NCBI GenBank assembly: GCA_964352905.1 | Contig: CAYGTS010000001.1 | Span: 1 to 64,000, forward strand | Direction: 5' to 3' | DNA: 64,000 nt | Source: CAYGTS01 sp964352905 | GTDB lineage: Bacteria > Pseudomonadota > Gammaproteobacteria > JAHCLG01 | Shown here: positions 52,821 through 61,152 of the stretch, piece after piece | How positions within the stretch are numbered: position 1 is the first letter of the stretch | Layout: every line of letters begins with the position of its first letter | Translations under genes and position numbers: made by a program | The notes under the pieces: model-generated | The model's database searches: none | Seen by the model: the letters and a program-made list of their open reading frames with translations, nothing else | What the model was told of the DNA's origin: nothing

Positions 52821-54884
52821 CTAAACTGGCATAGGACGCGGGCTAACAACTGGTTTTGATTGTTGGGGCATGAACAGCCCTGCACGCAATTTGTTAAAAA
52901 ATACCTCCTGCTTTTCTAGATCGCTTTGATCAGGATCAGAAAAAACCGCTAGCAATTCATCAAATTTTTCTCCAGATAAATTCACTCTATGTCTTAAAAG
53001 ATTTCCTACTCCAGTCACTGTTGGTTGCACAGAGGGTATTGATTGCCCTATTGCAGTATAAGCGCTATTACGCAAAATAATTAATGCTCCTTTATCTTCG
53101 ATAGTAGTACAAATGTTGCTAAGTTTTTGGTTTGGATTTCTTTGATACAGAGTTTCGATTAACGCATATAAAATAAATAATAATTTTTTACTATTCTCAT
53201 TATTACTTGTATTTTTTGCATAGCTTATTAAGATTGATAAAGAATCAGCAAAAGAAATTTGTTTTTCTTTATTAAGAAAAACAAATAATTCCATAAAATT
53301 ATCAATCGGTACTACTTTTAAAAAAGTTTTTTCCTCGAGTAGCCCCTTAAAATCATCCTGCAGATGAATACTTTTTTGTCCTAACCTTTCTGCTCCTAAG
53401 AAAAATATAACTGCGTTTTGATAATCTCGAGATTTCAAACAAGCTGCCGCCTGACTAGTATAAGCTTCAGGAATAGCATATAAAAGTGCTGTGTTGCGCG
53501 ACTGATCAAACGCTTCCTTTAAATTTGATCTGATTTTTTCTAATTCTTGATCAACTGTTAAATCAAATTCTGTTACTGGTTGCAATGTTATAAGGTGCTC
53601 ATATTTTTCTATCAACATCTGCTGTTTACTTTCTAGCATTTCTTTTTGCTCTGTAACTTTAACGATGTTTTCAGGTGTTGCTAATTCTTGAAGGACTAGA
53701 CTTGCCTTTTGATAAAAAGCATTCTCATCAATTAGCTTTTCTAAATCATTAGTATCTAATTTTTTTTCAACTGCCTCAGCAAATGCATTTATCGAGTAGA
53801 TCATTACACCATGCGACAACCCTAAACTCTGCAAGCGTTGCGCAGCATTTTCAGAAACACAATCCTGAAAAAAATTTAAAATCGTATTTAATTTTCTTAT
53901 TGTTTCTAAATTATCAAGAAATATTTCCCTATCGCCTGGTAACTCATTTGTAGCTAAGCTACCCACCAGTTTTTCAGGTAATTTTAATTTAAGTGTGGCT
54001 AGCAGATAATATGACTTTCCCCTCGCATTTTCGTAAGCTTCACTAGCATCCTGAACCGCTTTATCAAGCCTCTCTTTTTCTTTATTAATACTATACGTTT
54101 CATTCACTTGTGCAAGTTGGTTAACCTGTTCTTCCAATTTAATTCGCGTCGCCATAAAACTAGCTTGCGTTTTTTTAGCGCGAATTAACTTACTCTCAGC
54201 GTGATCGACTAGTTGCAATTGCTGTGCAATAAACTCTATTTCTGCCTGCAATAATATTGCAACCCTACTAGCAGCAATAGGTGACTCTTCACGTAGATCA
54301 AAATAAACCTTGGATACTTGATGACCTGGCATTTTCTGCGGCCAATAATAGGCTAGATCAATTTCTAATAACTTCGCATCCGCAATGCCATAACCAATCG
54401 CTTCTTTAATATAGCTGTGAATAGCCATTGGATCCACCAATGCATAGCGATCGGATAAAATAGCCAAATGATAATATGCCGAGCCACGTAATGTCTTCTC
54501 AATCTCATCATTATTGATGATCTCTTCATAGAGTTTTTTTGCCAGTTGAATATATTGTGCCTGATCCGTAAAAAATACGTTGTTAGCGTAAGCATTGGCT
54601 AATAATAATTTCGCATAAGGCACTTGTGAAGATTGTTCTTGTAATGTTTTTATAAGACATTGCTGATCTTCTACTGATAATTTTTGTTTGGTTGCAAAGA
54701 CGTTCATTATCTTATGCAACGCTTGCCAGACTCGGTTATTAGCGGGGATATTAAAATAATGCTCTCTTTGTTCTGCATCCGCTAGAATATACAAACGTTG
54801 GTAAAGATCAGTTTGGTAAAAAATATTTTGTTTAAATTCTGACCTGACTTCTTCTAAACGTTTTGATTGTGCTTCTGTTAACAT
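52821..54884 (-). CDS. Hypothetical large helical protein (TPR/Sel1-like texture, coiled coil)
   Basis: About 687 residues, not assigned to a family. Residues about 85-190 look like Sel1/TPR-type helical repeats (LLLANAYANNVFFTDQAQYI, GSAYYHLAILSDRYALVDPM). Residues about 240-300 are coiled coil (IKLEEQVNQLAQVNETYSIN). The rest is helical, and the end is proline-rich (SKPVVSPRPMPV). There is no signal peptide or membrane span. ATG 54884 is used because AAGGA lies seven bases upstream; an earlier ATG 17 codons before has no such site. It lies at the edge of the repeat-bounded accessory stretch. A secreted, host-directed protein is possible but unproven. Confidence 0.75.
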   Translation of the reverse strand: MLTEAQSKRLEEVRSEFKQNIFYQTDLYQRLYILADAEQREHYFNIPANNRVWQALHKIMNVFATKQKLSVEDQQCLIKTLQEQSSQVPYAKLLLANAYANNVFFTDQAQYIQLAKKLYEEIINNDEIEKTLRGSAYYHLAILSDRYALVDPMAIHSYIKEAIGYGIADAKLLEIDLAYYWPQKMPGHQVSKVYFDLREESPIAASRVAILLQAEIEFIAQQLQLVDHAESKLIRAKKTQASFMATRIKLEEQVNQLAQVNETYSINKEKERLDKAVQDASEAYENARGKSYYLLATLKLKLPEKLVGSLATNELPGDREIFLDNLETIRKLNTILNFFQDCVSENAAQRLQSLGLSHGVMIYSINAFAEAVEKKLDTNDLEKLIDENAFYQKASLVLQELATPENIVKVTEQKEMLESKQQMLIEKYEHLITLQPVTEFDLTVDQELEKIRSNLKEAFDQSRNTALLYAIPEAYTSQAAACLKSRDYQNAVIFFLGAERLGQKSIHLQDDFKGLLEEKTFLKVVPIDNFMELFVFLNKEKQISFADSLSILISYAKNTSNNENSKKLLFILYALIETLYQRNPNQKLSNICTTIEDKGALIILRNSAYTAIGQSIPSVQPTVTGVGNLLRHRVNLSGEKFDELLAVFSDPDQSDLEKQEVFFNKLRAGLFMPQQSKPVVSPRPMPV

Positions 54885-54950
54885 GAGAAATTCCTTTTTG
54901 ATAGTTATTGAGACAACCGTGTCAGGCATAATCATAGCATGTGCTGTTGT

Positions 54951-55028
54951 ATCTGCTCACCCCCTTTAGCTTTATATTGACCAGAACGTTCAGATTTGGC
55001 GTTCCCTGCTACGGAGTGAGTAGTTACG
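54951..55028 (-). repeat. Dispersed repeat family A, copy 3 (inverted)
   Basis: On the minus strand it reads GTAACTACTCACTCCGTAGC, GGAACG, CCAAATCTGAACGTTCTGG, then AAGCTAAAGGGGGTGAGCAG. The inner CCAAATCTGAACG is the complement of the CGTTCAGATTTGG seen in copies 1 and 2. It faces copy 2 across the accessory stretch. Confidence 0.85.
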
Positions 55029-55104
55029 TGCTGTTTACCTTTCAAGAAACGAACGGTAAACTCACTTGTGAAAATTTCGCCAGAAAAATTAAATTGAAAC
55101 GGTA

Positions 55105-55845
55105 CTAGGCCTTATTCAACTGCCACAAATAACGATATTTTAAATACGCGTAATACGCAATTGCTTTAGCTAATTTAAAACCGGCTATACCATCTAAAAA
55201 ACCGGCTCTTAAAAAATAACTACGAATAAACGCAAACCCACCATGTAAAACTGCACTCCCTTTATACACTTTTTTATCTTGTTGAAATTTCATCTCAGCA
55301 CTAGCTTTGGCATAAGCTTGCATTTTAGTCATAAGCTCTTGTTGATTAGCGTAGGGTTCGTGTTGCAAGAAGTTTTTTAATTTGCCAATCCCGCCATTAA
55401 CATTAAGATTTTCATGAATGGGCGCATCATCAAATTTTGCTTTATCGCGCCGAAATAATCGTAGATGCGATTCACCTTGCCAATCACCAAAACGAATTGT
55501 TTTACCCAAAAATTTTGAACGAAAAGGAATCGTAAAAGCCGCAAACCGTGATTGCTGACAGGCTTGATTAATTTCATTCGCGAGCGACGGCGTGACAATT
55601 TCATCTGCATCCAATGACAAAACCCAATCGCCCTGCGCTTTGGCAAGCGCACGATTTTTTTGGATGCCAAAGCCTGGCCAATCGGTCACAAATACGTGCT
55701 TCGTAAACCGTTTGGCAAGTGCCACCGTATCATCATTACTACCACAATCTAGCACAATGATTTCATCAGCAAAATGCACGGCCCTTAGGCAAGCAGCAAT
55801 CGTATGTGCTTCATTTTTAGTGATAATAATGACTGATAGTTGCAT
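55105..55845 (-). CDS. waaE: GT2 glycosyltransferase, WaaE/KdtX-like LPS core enzyme
   Basis: 246 residues with a GT-A fold. It opens LSVIIITKNEAHTIAACLRA, then VLDCGSNDDTVALAKRF, DWPGFGIQKNRALAKAQGDW and the metal-binding SLDADE. These are the characteristic blocks of WaaE/KdtX, which adds beta-glucose to the first heptose of the LPS core. The C-terminal GFAFIRSYFLRAGFLDG is shared with that group. The link to core synthesis agrees with waaF and waaC lying on the other side of the accessory stretch. There is no clear ribosome site at the ATG. Confidence 0.85.
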   Translation of the reverse strand: MQLSVIIITKNEAHTIAACLRAVHFADEIIVLDCGSNDDTVALAKRFTKHVFVTDWPGFGIQKNRALAKAQGDWVLSLDADEIVTPSLANEINQACQQSRFAAFTIPFRSKFLGKTIRFGDWQGESHLRLFRRDKAKFDDAPIHENLNVNGGIGKLKNFLQHEPYANQQELMTKMQAYAKASAEMKFQQDKKVYKGSAVLHGGFAFIRSYFLRAGFLDGIAGFKLAKAIAYYAYLKYRYLWQLNKA

Positions 55846-55949
55846 AGTAGGACACGCTCTTCTTTATGGTCGTTGATATTACACGTGATTTTTAACTTAT
55901 ATGCAAATAATCTGGTGCCTAAGAGCGCCTCAATACTGAAAACTTCCGC

Positions 55950-55978
55950 TTGCTTGTTAACGACAATTTTGTTATAAA
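55950..55978 (+). promoter_or_regulatory. Promoter of rpmB-rpmG
   Basis: TTGCTT (55950-55955), 17 bases and TATAAA (55973-55978), about 45 bases before the rpmB ATG, which has GGAG eight bases upstream. Confidence 0.7.
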
Positions 55979-56023
55979 GTGCAGCTCACTTGAGAAGTAA
56001 ATGAATTATCTGGAGACGATCAC

Positions 56024-56260
56024 ATGTCGCGAGTATGCCAAGTCACGGGAAAACGCCCAATTACGGGTAATAACGTTTCCCATGCCCATAACAAAACTAG
56101 ACGTCGCTTTTTGCCCAACTTACACGCTCACCGCTTTTGGCTTGAAGCAGAAAAACGCTTTATAAAGCTTACCGTTAGCACCAAAGGTATGCGTATTATT
56201 GATAAGCTTGGCATTGAAAACGTCATTCAAAAAATCCGTGAACGTGGTGAAGAGGTTTAA
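56024..56260 (+). CDS. rpmB: 50S ribosomal protein L28
   Basis: A 78-residue basic protein of the large ribosomal subunit. [20 protein letters not shown] and [17 protein letters not shown] are near-universal L28 signatures, and length is exactly that of gammaproteobacterial L28. GGAG precedes the ATG. It is followed after two bases by rpmG, the usual pair. Confidence 0.99.
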   Translation: MSRVCQVTGKRPITGNNVSHAHNKTRRRFLPNLHAHRFWLEAEKRFIKLTVSTKGMRIIDKLGIENVIQKIRERGEEV

Positions 56261-56262
56261 TT

Positions 56263-56418
56263 ATGCGTGAAAAAGTTAAAATGGTTTCTACTGAGAGTGC
56301 TTATTACTACACTACTATAAAAAACAAGCGCAATACGCCTGATAAGTTACGTCTTAAAAAGTATGATCCTTTTGTGAAGAAGCATGTTGTATTTGAAGAA
56401 TCTAAGATCAAATCTTAA
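56263..56418 (+). CDS. rpmG: 50S ribosomal protein L33
   Basis: Too short for many gene finders, but clear: 51 residues reading [20 protein letters not shown] then [20 protein letters not shown] and [11 protein letters not shown]. This is the zinc-free L33 type, since the CxxC pairs are absent. The usual length is 50-55. It starts two bases after the rpmB stop and ends 42 bases before a strong terminator, completing the rpmBG operon. Confidence 0.98.
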   Translation: MREKVKMVSTESAYYYTTIKNKRNTPDKLRLKKYDPFVKKHVVFEESKIKS

Positions 56419-56460
56419 TTCATCTAATGTTTATTTAATTTGGCTTGTCTGAGACAATAA

Positions 56461-56485
56461 AAAACCCATCCTAGGATGGGTTTTT
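56461..56485. terminator. Bidirectional intrinsic terminator after rpmG and the desaturase gene
   Basis: AAAACCCATCC, TA, GGATGGGTTTT form a perfect 24-base palindrome with A-runs and T-runs on its two sides. It lies between the convergent rpmG and desaturase genes and can serve both. This is the clearest terminator in the window. Confidence 0.93.
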
Positions 56486-56501
56486 CATTGGGCTAACAAA
56501 T

Positions 56502-57731
56502 CTACACTGATTTAACCGGGATCCGATCAGGGATCAACTGTAGTGATTGCGCAATGTCTTCTAATGATTTTTTAAAGTGTTGCCATAACTGATTATCTTC
56601 TGCCAACTGTTTGGTGTTATCCAACAAGCTAGCTAATTGATTAAACTTTTCTTTAGTGATTGCTGCTATTTTAGGTGGCAATGCTTCTAACGCGTGCATC
56701 TTTTCAGCAAGCATGGCTTTTAAGTTAACCAACATGGCATCTATATCGCTGCGGATCGTTGCAGATTGCAGGGTTGGTTTTCCTGCTAATAAGCCCACTT
56801 TATCCGCTAATTCAGCAACATTGCTCGATAATTTATCAATACTCACAACGCTTAAGATAATACCTTGGGTACGCTGTTTAACTTTTTCAGGAATGGTTTG
56901 CCAACCCGTAACTATGTGTTTTGGTGGTTCACGCACATCCCAAACTAAATGCAGCTTCTCTAACCCTTTGATAATATAGTAAGTAATATCGATTTCCCAC
57001 CAACGAAAACCTTGGCGTGTGCAAGTTGAATAGTGGTGATGATTATTGTGCCAACCTTCACCTAAGGTGATAATCGCTAACAACCAATTGTTACGAGAAT
57101 CATCACCGGTCAAATAACGCTGCTTACCATAAACATGTGATAAGGAGTTGATGGAAAAGGTGCCATGGTATAGCACAACTGTACTAAGCACAAACCCAAC
57201 GAATAAACCTTGCAAGCCAAAACCAAGATACACGGCAAGGCCAAGCAAAATTGCCGGCAAGTAACGGTGTTTGTCTAACCACACTAATTCTGGGTAAGCT
57301 TCCCAATCTTTCACGTATTTATAGTCGTGAGAAATGAACTCGTTACTGAAAATCCACCCCATGTGCGCGTACCAAAAACCCTGGCGGCGCGGCGAGTGAA
57401 CATCATAATCGGTATCGGAAAAAATATGGTGTTGGCGATGATGGTTTGCCCACCAAATAGCACCTTGTTGTGCACTGGTTTGCGCCAAAAAAGCCAAACA
57501 AAATTGAAAAAAGCGTGAGGTTTTGTAGCTTTTGTGTGAAAAATAGCGATGATAAACCCCTGTTACAGCAAACATTCTAACGACATATAAAATAAAAGCC
57601 AAGCTTAGCGTTGTAACGCTTACCCCTGTAAAGAAAATGCCAATGAGCGATAAATGGAACAGCAGGAACGGAAAGGCTGAAGCATAATGAATTTTGGTGT
57701 CTCGCTTTAGGGGTGTTATTTCAGGTGTCAT
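56502..57731 (-). CDS. Acyl-CoA/acyl-lipid delta-9-type fatty acid desaturase
   Basis: An integral membrane di-iron desaturase of 409 residues. The three histidine boxes are HRYFSH (61-66), HHRQHH (97-102) and WHNNHHHYS (about 235). Four hydrophobic spans frame them. The reaction is oxygen-dependent introduction of a double bond into a saturated acyl chain, affecting membrane fluidity. The last 115 residues form a soluble helical tail with coiled-coil character (ATIRSDIDAMLVNLKAMLAE) that is longer than in typical DesC proteins. A TATAAT lies at 57766-57771 on the minus strand and AGGT six bases before the ATG. Confidence 0.92.
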   Translation of the reverse strand: MTPEITPLKRDTKIHYASAFPFLLFHLSLIGIFFTGVSVTTLSLAFILYVVRMFAVTGVYHRYFSHKSYKTSRFFQFCLAFLAQTSAQQGAIWWANHHRQHHIFSDTDYDVHSPRRQGFWYAHMGWIFSNEFISHDYKYVKDWEAYPELVWLDKHRYLPAILLGLAVYLGFGLQGLFVGFVLSTVVLYHGTFSINSLSHVYGKQRYLTGDDSRNNWLLAIITLGEGWHNNHHHYSTCTRQGFRWWEIDITYYIIKGLEKLHLVWDVREPPKHIVTGWQTIPEKVKQRTQGIILSVVSIDKLSSNVAELADKVGLLAGKPTLQSATIRSDIDAMLVNLKAMLAEKMHALEALPPKIAAITKEKFNQLASLLDNTKQLAEDNQLWQHFKKSLEDIAQSLQLIPDRIPVKSV

Positions 57732-57805
57732 GGAGTTACCTTTAATCTAATTATAAATTGCCTCTATTATACCTTAAAAAGAGAGCTGAGTCCTGCAGTA
57801 ATGAC

Positions 57806-58321
57806 CTATAACAGATTAATTAGATACCGCGCAAAAACAGACTTTATAATACTTAATGCGCAAGCAGCGATTAAAACCACGCTTAAGGTGACAGGATCCC
57901 ATACTTCAATCACAACACCAAGTGCAAGCCCAGCTGCAGGCGGATGTTCAGTATCGGTTAAGACCATGAAAAACATTGCCTGCCCTACTGCCAGTGCTGC
58001 TGAGATTTCATAGGAAAGCTGACTCATCTGCGTTGCCCAAACCAGCAAGGGTTCAATCGCTAAATGGGTGTAGCTCCCCACAATCATGGCAATCATGTAG
58101 GAAAATAATAAGTGCTTTGGTTGGGTTAATGCTGTATCCGGCGCTGCAAACACTAAAAAGGTCGTTGCCGATAGCGAGCTTGCGCCAACCACGCCTAATA
58201 AACCATGCCGGCCAACAGTACCCAGCGCCATTAAGACTAATACCATAAAAACGATGGCTGCTAGCGTTTGTAGAATATAATGCGCTTTTTTAGCATGAAA
58301 TTTTTCATCAATGATGGGCAT
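57806..58321 (-). CDS. HPP family integral membrane protein
   Basis: 171 residues with about four to five hydrophobic spans. The family signature is TEHPPAAGLALG (about 125-136), preceded by GASSLSATTFLVFAAPDTAL and SQPKH-like TQPKHLLFSYMIAMIVGSY. HPP proteins are widespread, and some relatives transport nitrite in chloroplasts; the bacterial role is unclear. It lies 26 bases after the response regulator gene and in the same direction, so it may belong to the Lqs-like unit, although it is not related to HdeD, which accompanies lqsRS in Legionella. Confidence 0.85.
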   Translation of the reverse strand: MPIIDEKFHAKKAHYILQTLAAIVFMVLVLMALGTVGRHGLLGVVGASSLSATTFLVFAAPDTALTQPKHLLFSYMIAMIVGSYTHLAIEPLLVWATQMSQLSYEISAALAVGQAMFFMVLTDTEHPPAAGLALGVVIEVWDPVTLSVVLIAACALSIIKSVFARYLINLL

Positions 58322-58347
58322 TCATCAATACCTTTCAATCCTTCATA

Positions 58348-59370
58348 CTATACGAATGTTTCAAGTTGGCGATCTAAATTTTCTAAATACGTGTTATATG
58401 ACAAAATACCTTCCGCATCTAAATTTGAGATAGCAGGATTTTCAACCAAGGCATAATAATACGTTTCACGGCCAACTAATTTTTTTGCATAATATAAAAA
58501 TGAATCCCATTCAATCGGATCAATTTCATAGTAACGATCCGTTTGCCAAAAATGAGGAATATACTCATAAGATTTTAAGCGTTCTAACACTTCCGTGGGC
58601 GCATTAATATCATGCCCTAGATCATAAAACATTTTAATATCTTGCTCTGTGCAAACTATTAACCAATGGGCATGACCTGTTGCACTCAATAATAAAAATG
58701 TTCCCGTGTTTTCTGTTAAATAGTATTCAACTATATCGTTCTTTTTACAAAGTTCACAGAAGAGACTATAAAATGCAGGATCTTGTAAAAAATTAGGTGA
58801 GTCGATAGCTAATGCTTTTACCATAAAATCAGATTTTTCTTGAAAATAATGTTGCTGCAGTTCACCTATTGCTGAATTTACCTTATCGATAACATTTGGG
58901 TCGCTTTTTAAGATAAAGCGATCGATAATACCGTTATTAAAAGCAGATATTGCTATTTCTGCATCAGCTTGACCTGTTAAGAGGATCTTTTTAACAGGAT
59001 AGTTTTTTAATTTTTCACAAAACTCTAAACCGTTAATATCAGGCATCGCAAAATCAACAACCACCACTGAAGTTTCACTAAAACGCTGCGCGTCATAAAC
59101 TTCACGATGAATTGCGGCAATATCAATATTAATAGTTTGTGTTGTTGTAGGACAACCAGGCGCTTCAGCATATTGAGATAAGCATTTTTGATCAAGCTGG
59201 CTGACATGTTGTTTGGTCATCACTTTTAAGGCTTGGAGTGGCGAAGTAAATAATTGATAGGCTAGGTTAGGATCAAACTGTAAGCTAAAATTCATCAAAA
59301 AGTCTTTGCTATCATCAACAAAAATCACGGTTGTTGGATAGTAACAGGCTGGAATTCCATGTTTTTTCAT
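58348..59370 (-). CDS. lqsR: Response regulator, LqsR-like
   Basis: 340 residues. The receiver domain opens PTTVIFVDDSKDFLMNFSLQ with the acidic pair at 19-20, then carries an unusual insertion of about 50 residues (52-100). The phospho-acceptor region is SVVVVDFAMPDINGLEF with Asp106. LLTGQADAEIAI gives the conserved Thr, and FILKSDP the Lys. Residues about 175-340 form an output domain that is not a known DNA-binding fold. Length, large insertion and the late Asp match Legionella LqsR, whose Asp108 is the phosphorylation site as I recall. The neighbouring LqsS-like kinase gene supports this. GGAG lies six bases before the ATG, and a palindrome lies 48 bases upstream. Confidence 0.75.
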   Translation of the reverse strand: MKKHGIPACYYPTTVIFVDDSKDFLMNFSLQFDPNLAYQLFTSPLQALKVMTKQHVSQLDQKCLSQYAEAPGCPTTTQTINIDIAAIHREVYDAQRFSETSVVVVDFAMPDINGLEFCEKLKNYPVKKILLTGQADAEIAISAFNNGIIDRFILKSDPNVIDKVNSAIGELQQHYFQEKSDFMVKALAIDSPNFLQDPAFYSLFCELCKKNDIVEYYLTENTGTFLLLSATGHAHWLIVCTEQDIKMFYDLGHDINAPTEVLERLKSYEYIPHFWQTDRYYEIDPIEWDSFLYYAKKLVGRETYYYALVENPAISNLDAEGILSYNTYLENLDRQLETFV

Positions 59371-59417
59371 TTAGTTCTCCATAATAAGCAAATAACGATG
59401 GTTTTGAGTAAAATTTA

Positions 59418-59431
59418 TACAACTCGTTGTA
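59418..59431. promoter_or_regulatory. 14-bp palindrome upstream of the lqsR-like gene
   Basis: TACAAC, TC, GTTGTA is a perfect 6-2-6 inverted repeat between possible -10 sequence (TATAAA on the minus strand near 59446) and the ATG at 59370. It is a candidate operator for the response regulator gene. The binding protein is unknown. Confidence 0.45.
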
Positions 59432-59521
59432 AAATATGCTTCATTTTATAGTATACTCGCTGGATTTCAAGATACATAAAAATTAGGGCATTACGATAAA
59501 TGATAGCTGTGTCGCTGTTCA

Positions 59522-60850
59522 TCAGCGCTTTTGTTTAGCAAGTTTTGCCGTACTCACTTGCGGCAATGTTAAACGAAACTGTGTATAAGCGCCGTAAACC
59601 GATTCACATTCAATATTGCCACCAAAACTTTCCATGACTAATTTACAAAAAGAAAGCCCAATGCCTGTTCCAACAAAAGTGGTCGAATAAAAACGCTCAA
59701 AGATTCGAGGAAATACCTCTGAGCTAATACCATCACCTGTATCTTTGAAACATAATGTTCCTTGGTCTTGCTCATGAGTTAACCAAATTTTGATTTCGCC
59801 TTGGCGTTGTGCCTTAGCAATAAAGTGTAACGCATTTTTAAGTAAATTAAATAGCACATGTATCATGAGCAGTTGGGAGCCATAAAAATAGAGATCTTGC
59901 CGCGGTATTTCCCAGGTTACTAAAGCAGCTTCTTCTAATGAGGAAAAAGGATATCTTTGCAATGCTTGATTAACGCATTCTTTCAATGAGCAAATTTCAA
60001 ACATACTGCGATCAATCGCTTGTTTACCAACATTCATTAATAGCATATCGATAATAATATTGGCACTATTTGTTTCACTTTCAATACGTTCAAGTGCCGG
60101 CAATAAAGTATTGTAGTGGGCTGTACGAATTGTCCCAACAGGTAGATTATGCTGTTTTGCCAAGGTATAGGCTTCATAGAGAATGGGCAGATAGCGTTTA
60201 ATACCCATTGAACCGCTTTTAATACCCAAAAGTGGTGTTCGTAACTCATGCGCAATACTGCTACTGAGTAATGATAACGCTGCTAATTTTTCATTCTTCA
60301 ATATTGTCGTTTTATAGTTAAAGATAGACCCAATAATAATTGCAAATAAATAAACCAGCACGTATTCTAGGTAAATGACTGGGGGATGCTCACCTGGACT
60401 TGTTAATAAGTAGGCAATCCACGCTAAACTCGATCCTAAGAGAAATAAAATAGTAAGGCTTAACCAATCTACCAATAGGACTAACAGCAGTATCGCAATC
60501 AACATAGACATCATTGAAATAACAGACCATTCATTTTTTAGCAGCATAAAGCAAAAGAAAAATGGTAGGCAAATAAGTAATGTTACATACCAATAAATAG
60601 GGAGAAATTGTTGTAACCGCACTGGCCAGTACTCTTTTAACATCAGTAACAGCCCTAAGAATGCCATCATTGATATCATTGATAAATTATCGTAGGACTG
60701 AAGTAGGAAATTGTGCCATACAAAATAAAAAACTGGAAAACCAATGAAGCACATCACGCCGAAAATAATCATTTGATGTTCAGAATATTGAACGCTGTTT
60801 AAAATAGAGAGCTGCACTTTATTAATGGCTAGTTTAAGATATTTCTTCAT
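59522..60850 (-). CDS. lqsS: Membrane sensor histidine kinase, CqsS/LqsS family
   Basis: 442 residues. Six hydrophobic spans (about 28-180) carry the blocks seen in Vibrio CqsS: FIGFPVFYFVW, QSYDNL, LPIYWYVTLLICLPFFFCFM and LLKNEWSVISMMS. These receptors sense alpha-hydroxyketones (CAI-1 or LAI-1). The kinase part has the H box AHELRTPLLGIKSG with His201, N box LFNLLKNALHF, G1 CFKDTGDGIS and G2 GTGIGLSFCKL. Unlike CqsS it has no receiver domain, matching Legionella LqsS. It should phosphorylate, or dephosphorylate, the LqsR-like protein encoded 151 bases downstream. An extended -10 lies at 60890-60895. Confidence 0.85.
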   Translation of the reverse strand: MKKYLKLAINKVQLSILNSVQYSEHQMIIFGVMCFIGFPVFYFVWHNFLLQSYDNLSMISMMAFLGLLLMLKEYWPVRLQQFLPIYWYVTLLICLPFFFCFMLLKNEWSVISMMSMLIAILLLVLLVDWLSLTILFLLGSSLAWIAYLLTSPGEHPPVIYLEYVLVYLFAIIIGSIFNYKTTILKNEKLAALSLLSSSIAHELRTPLLGIKSGSMGIKRYLPILYEAYTLAKQHNLPVGTIRTAHYNTLLPALERIESETNSANIIIDMLLMNVGKQAIDRSMFEICSLKECVNQALQRYPFSSLEEAALVTWEIPRQDLYFYGSQLLMIHVLFNLLKNALHFIAKAQRQGEIKIWLTHEQDQGTLCFKDTGDGISSEVFPRIFERFYSTTFVGTGIGLSFCKLVMESFGGNIECESVYGAYTQFRLTLPQVSTAKLAKQKR

Positions 60851-60889
60851 GACGAGATTTATACTCTTCAGCTTTTTACAGCAAGGCTT

Positions 60890-60898
60890 ATTATACCA
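60890..60898 (-). promoter_or_regulatory. Extended -10 promoter element before the LqsS-like gene
   Basis: On the minus strand TGGTATAAT (60890-60898) is a perfect TGn-TATAAT extended -10, about 40 bases before the ATG at 60850. No -35 is recognisable, as is usual for this class. Confidence 0.55.
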
Positions 60899-60925
60899 AC
60901 CTATTAAACATTATGGTACCATTAC

Positions 60926-61129
60926 ACGCAACTACTCACTCCGTAGCAAGGAACGTCCTGATCACCGCTTATCAAGAGGACTGGCGTTTGGGCTAAAAAC
61001 GGCGAAAATCTTTTATCGAAATGCTCATGTATAACTCATACACTGCGCTTTCTCAAAAATATTTTTGTAGTTGTTCGCCAAATCTGAACGTTCTGGTAAA
61101 TATAAACCTAAAAAGGGGTGAGCAGATAC
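60926..61129 (+). repeat. Dispersed repeat family A, copy 4, carrying an insert shared with 1..90
   Basis: The outer parts match family A: CAACTACTCACTCCGTAGCA with GGAACG on the left; CCAAATCTGAACGTTCTGG, then AAAAAGGGGTGAGCAGATAC on the right. Between them lie about 120 bases (about 60957..61076), most of which match the 1..90 repeat in inverted orientation. The 302-base gap between flanking genes holds only this element. Confidence 0.85.
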
Positions 61130-61152
61130 TAAAAACAGAGGGAAACTTTTCT

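Noticed and set aside
61021..61152. Upstream extension of the YciC-like protein by 44 codons
   Set aside because: The extension is made of family-A repeat sequence; GAGGG is placed for the ATG at 61153.
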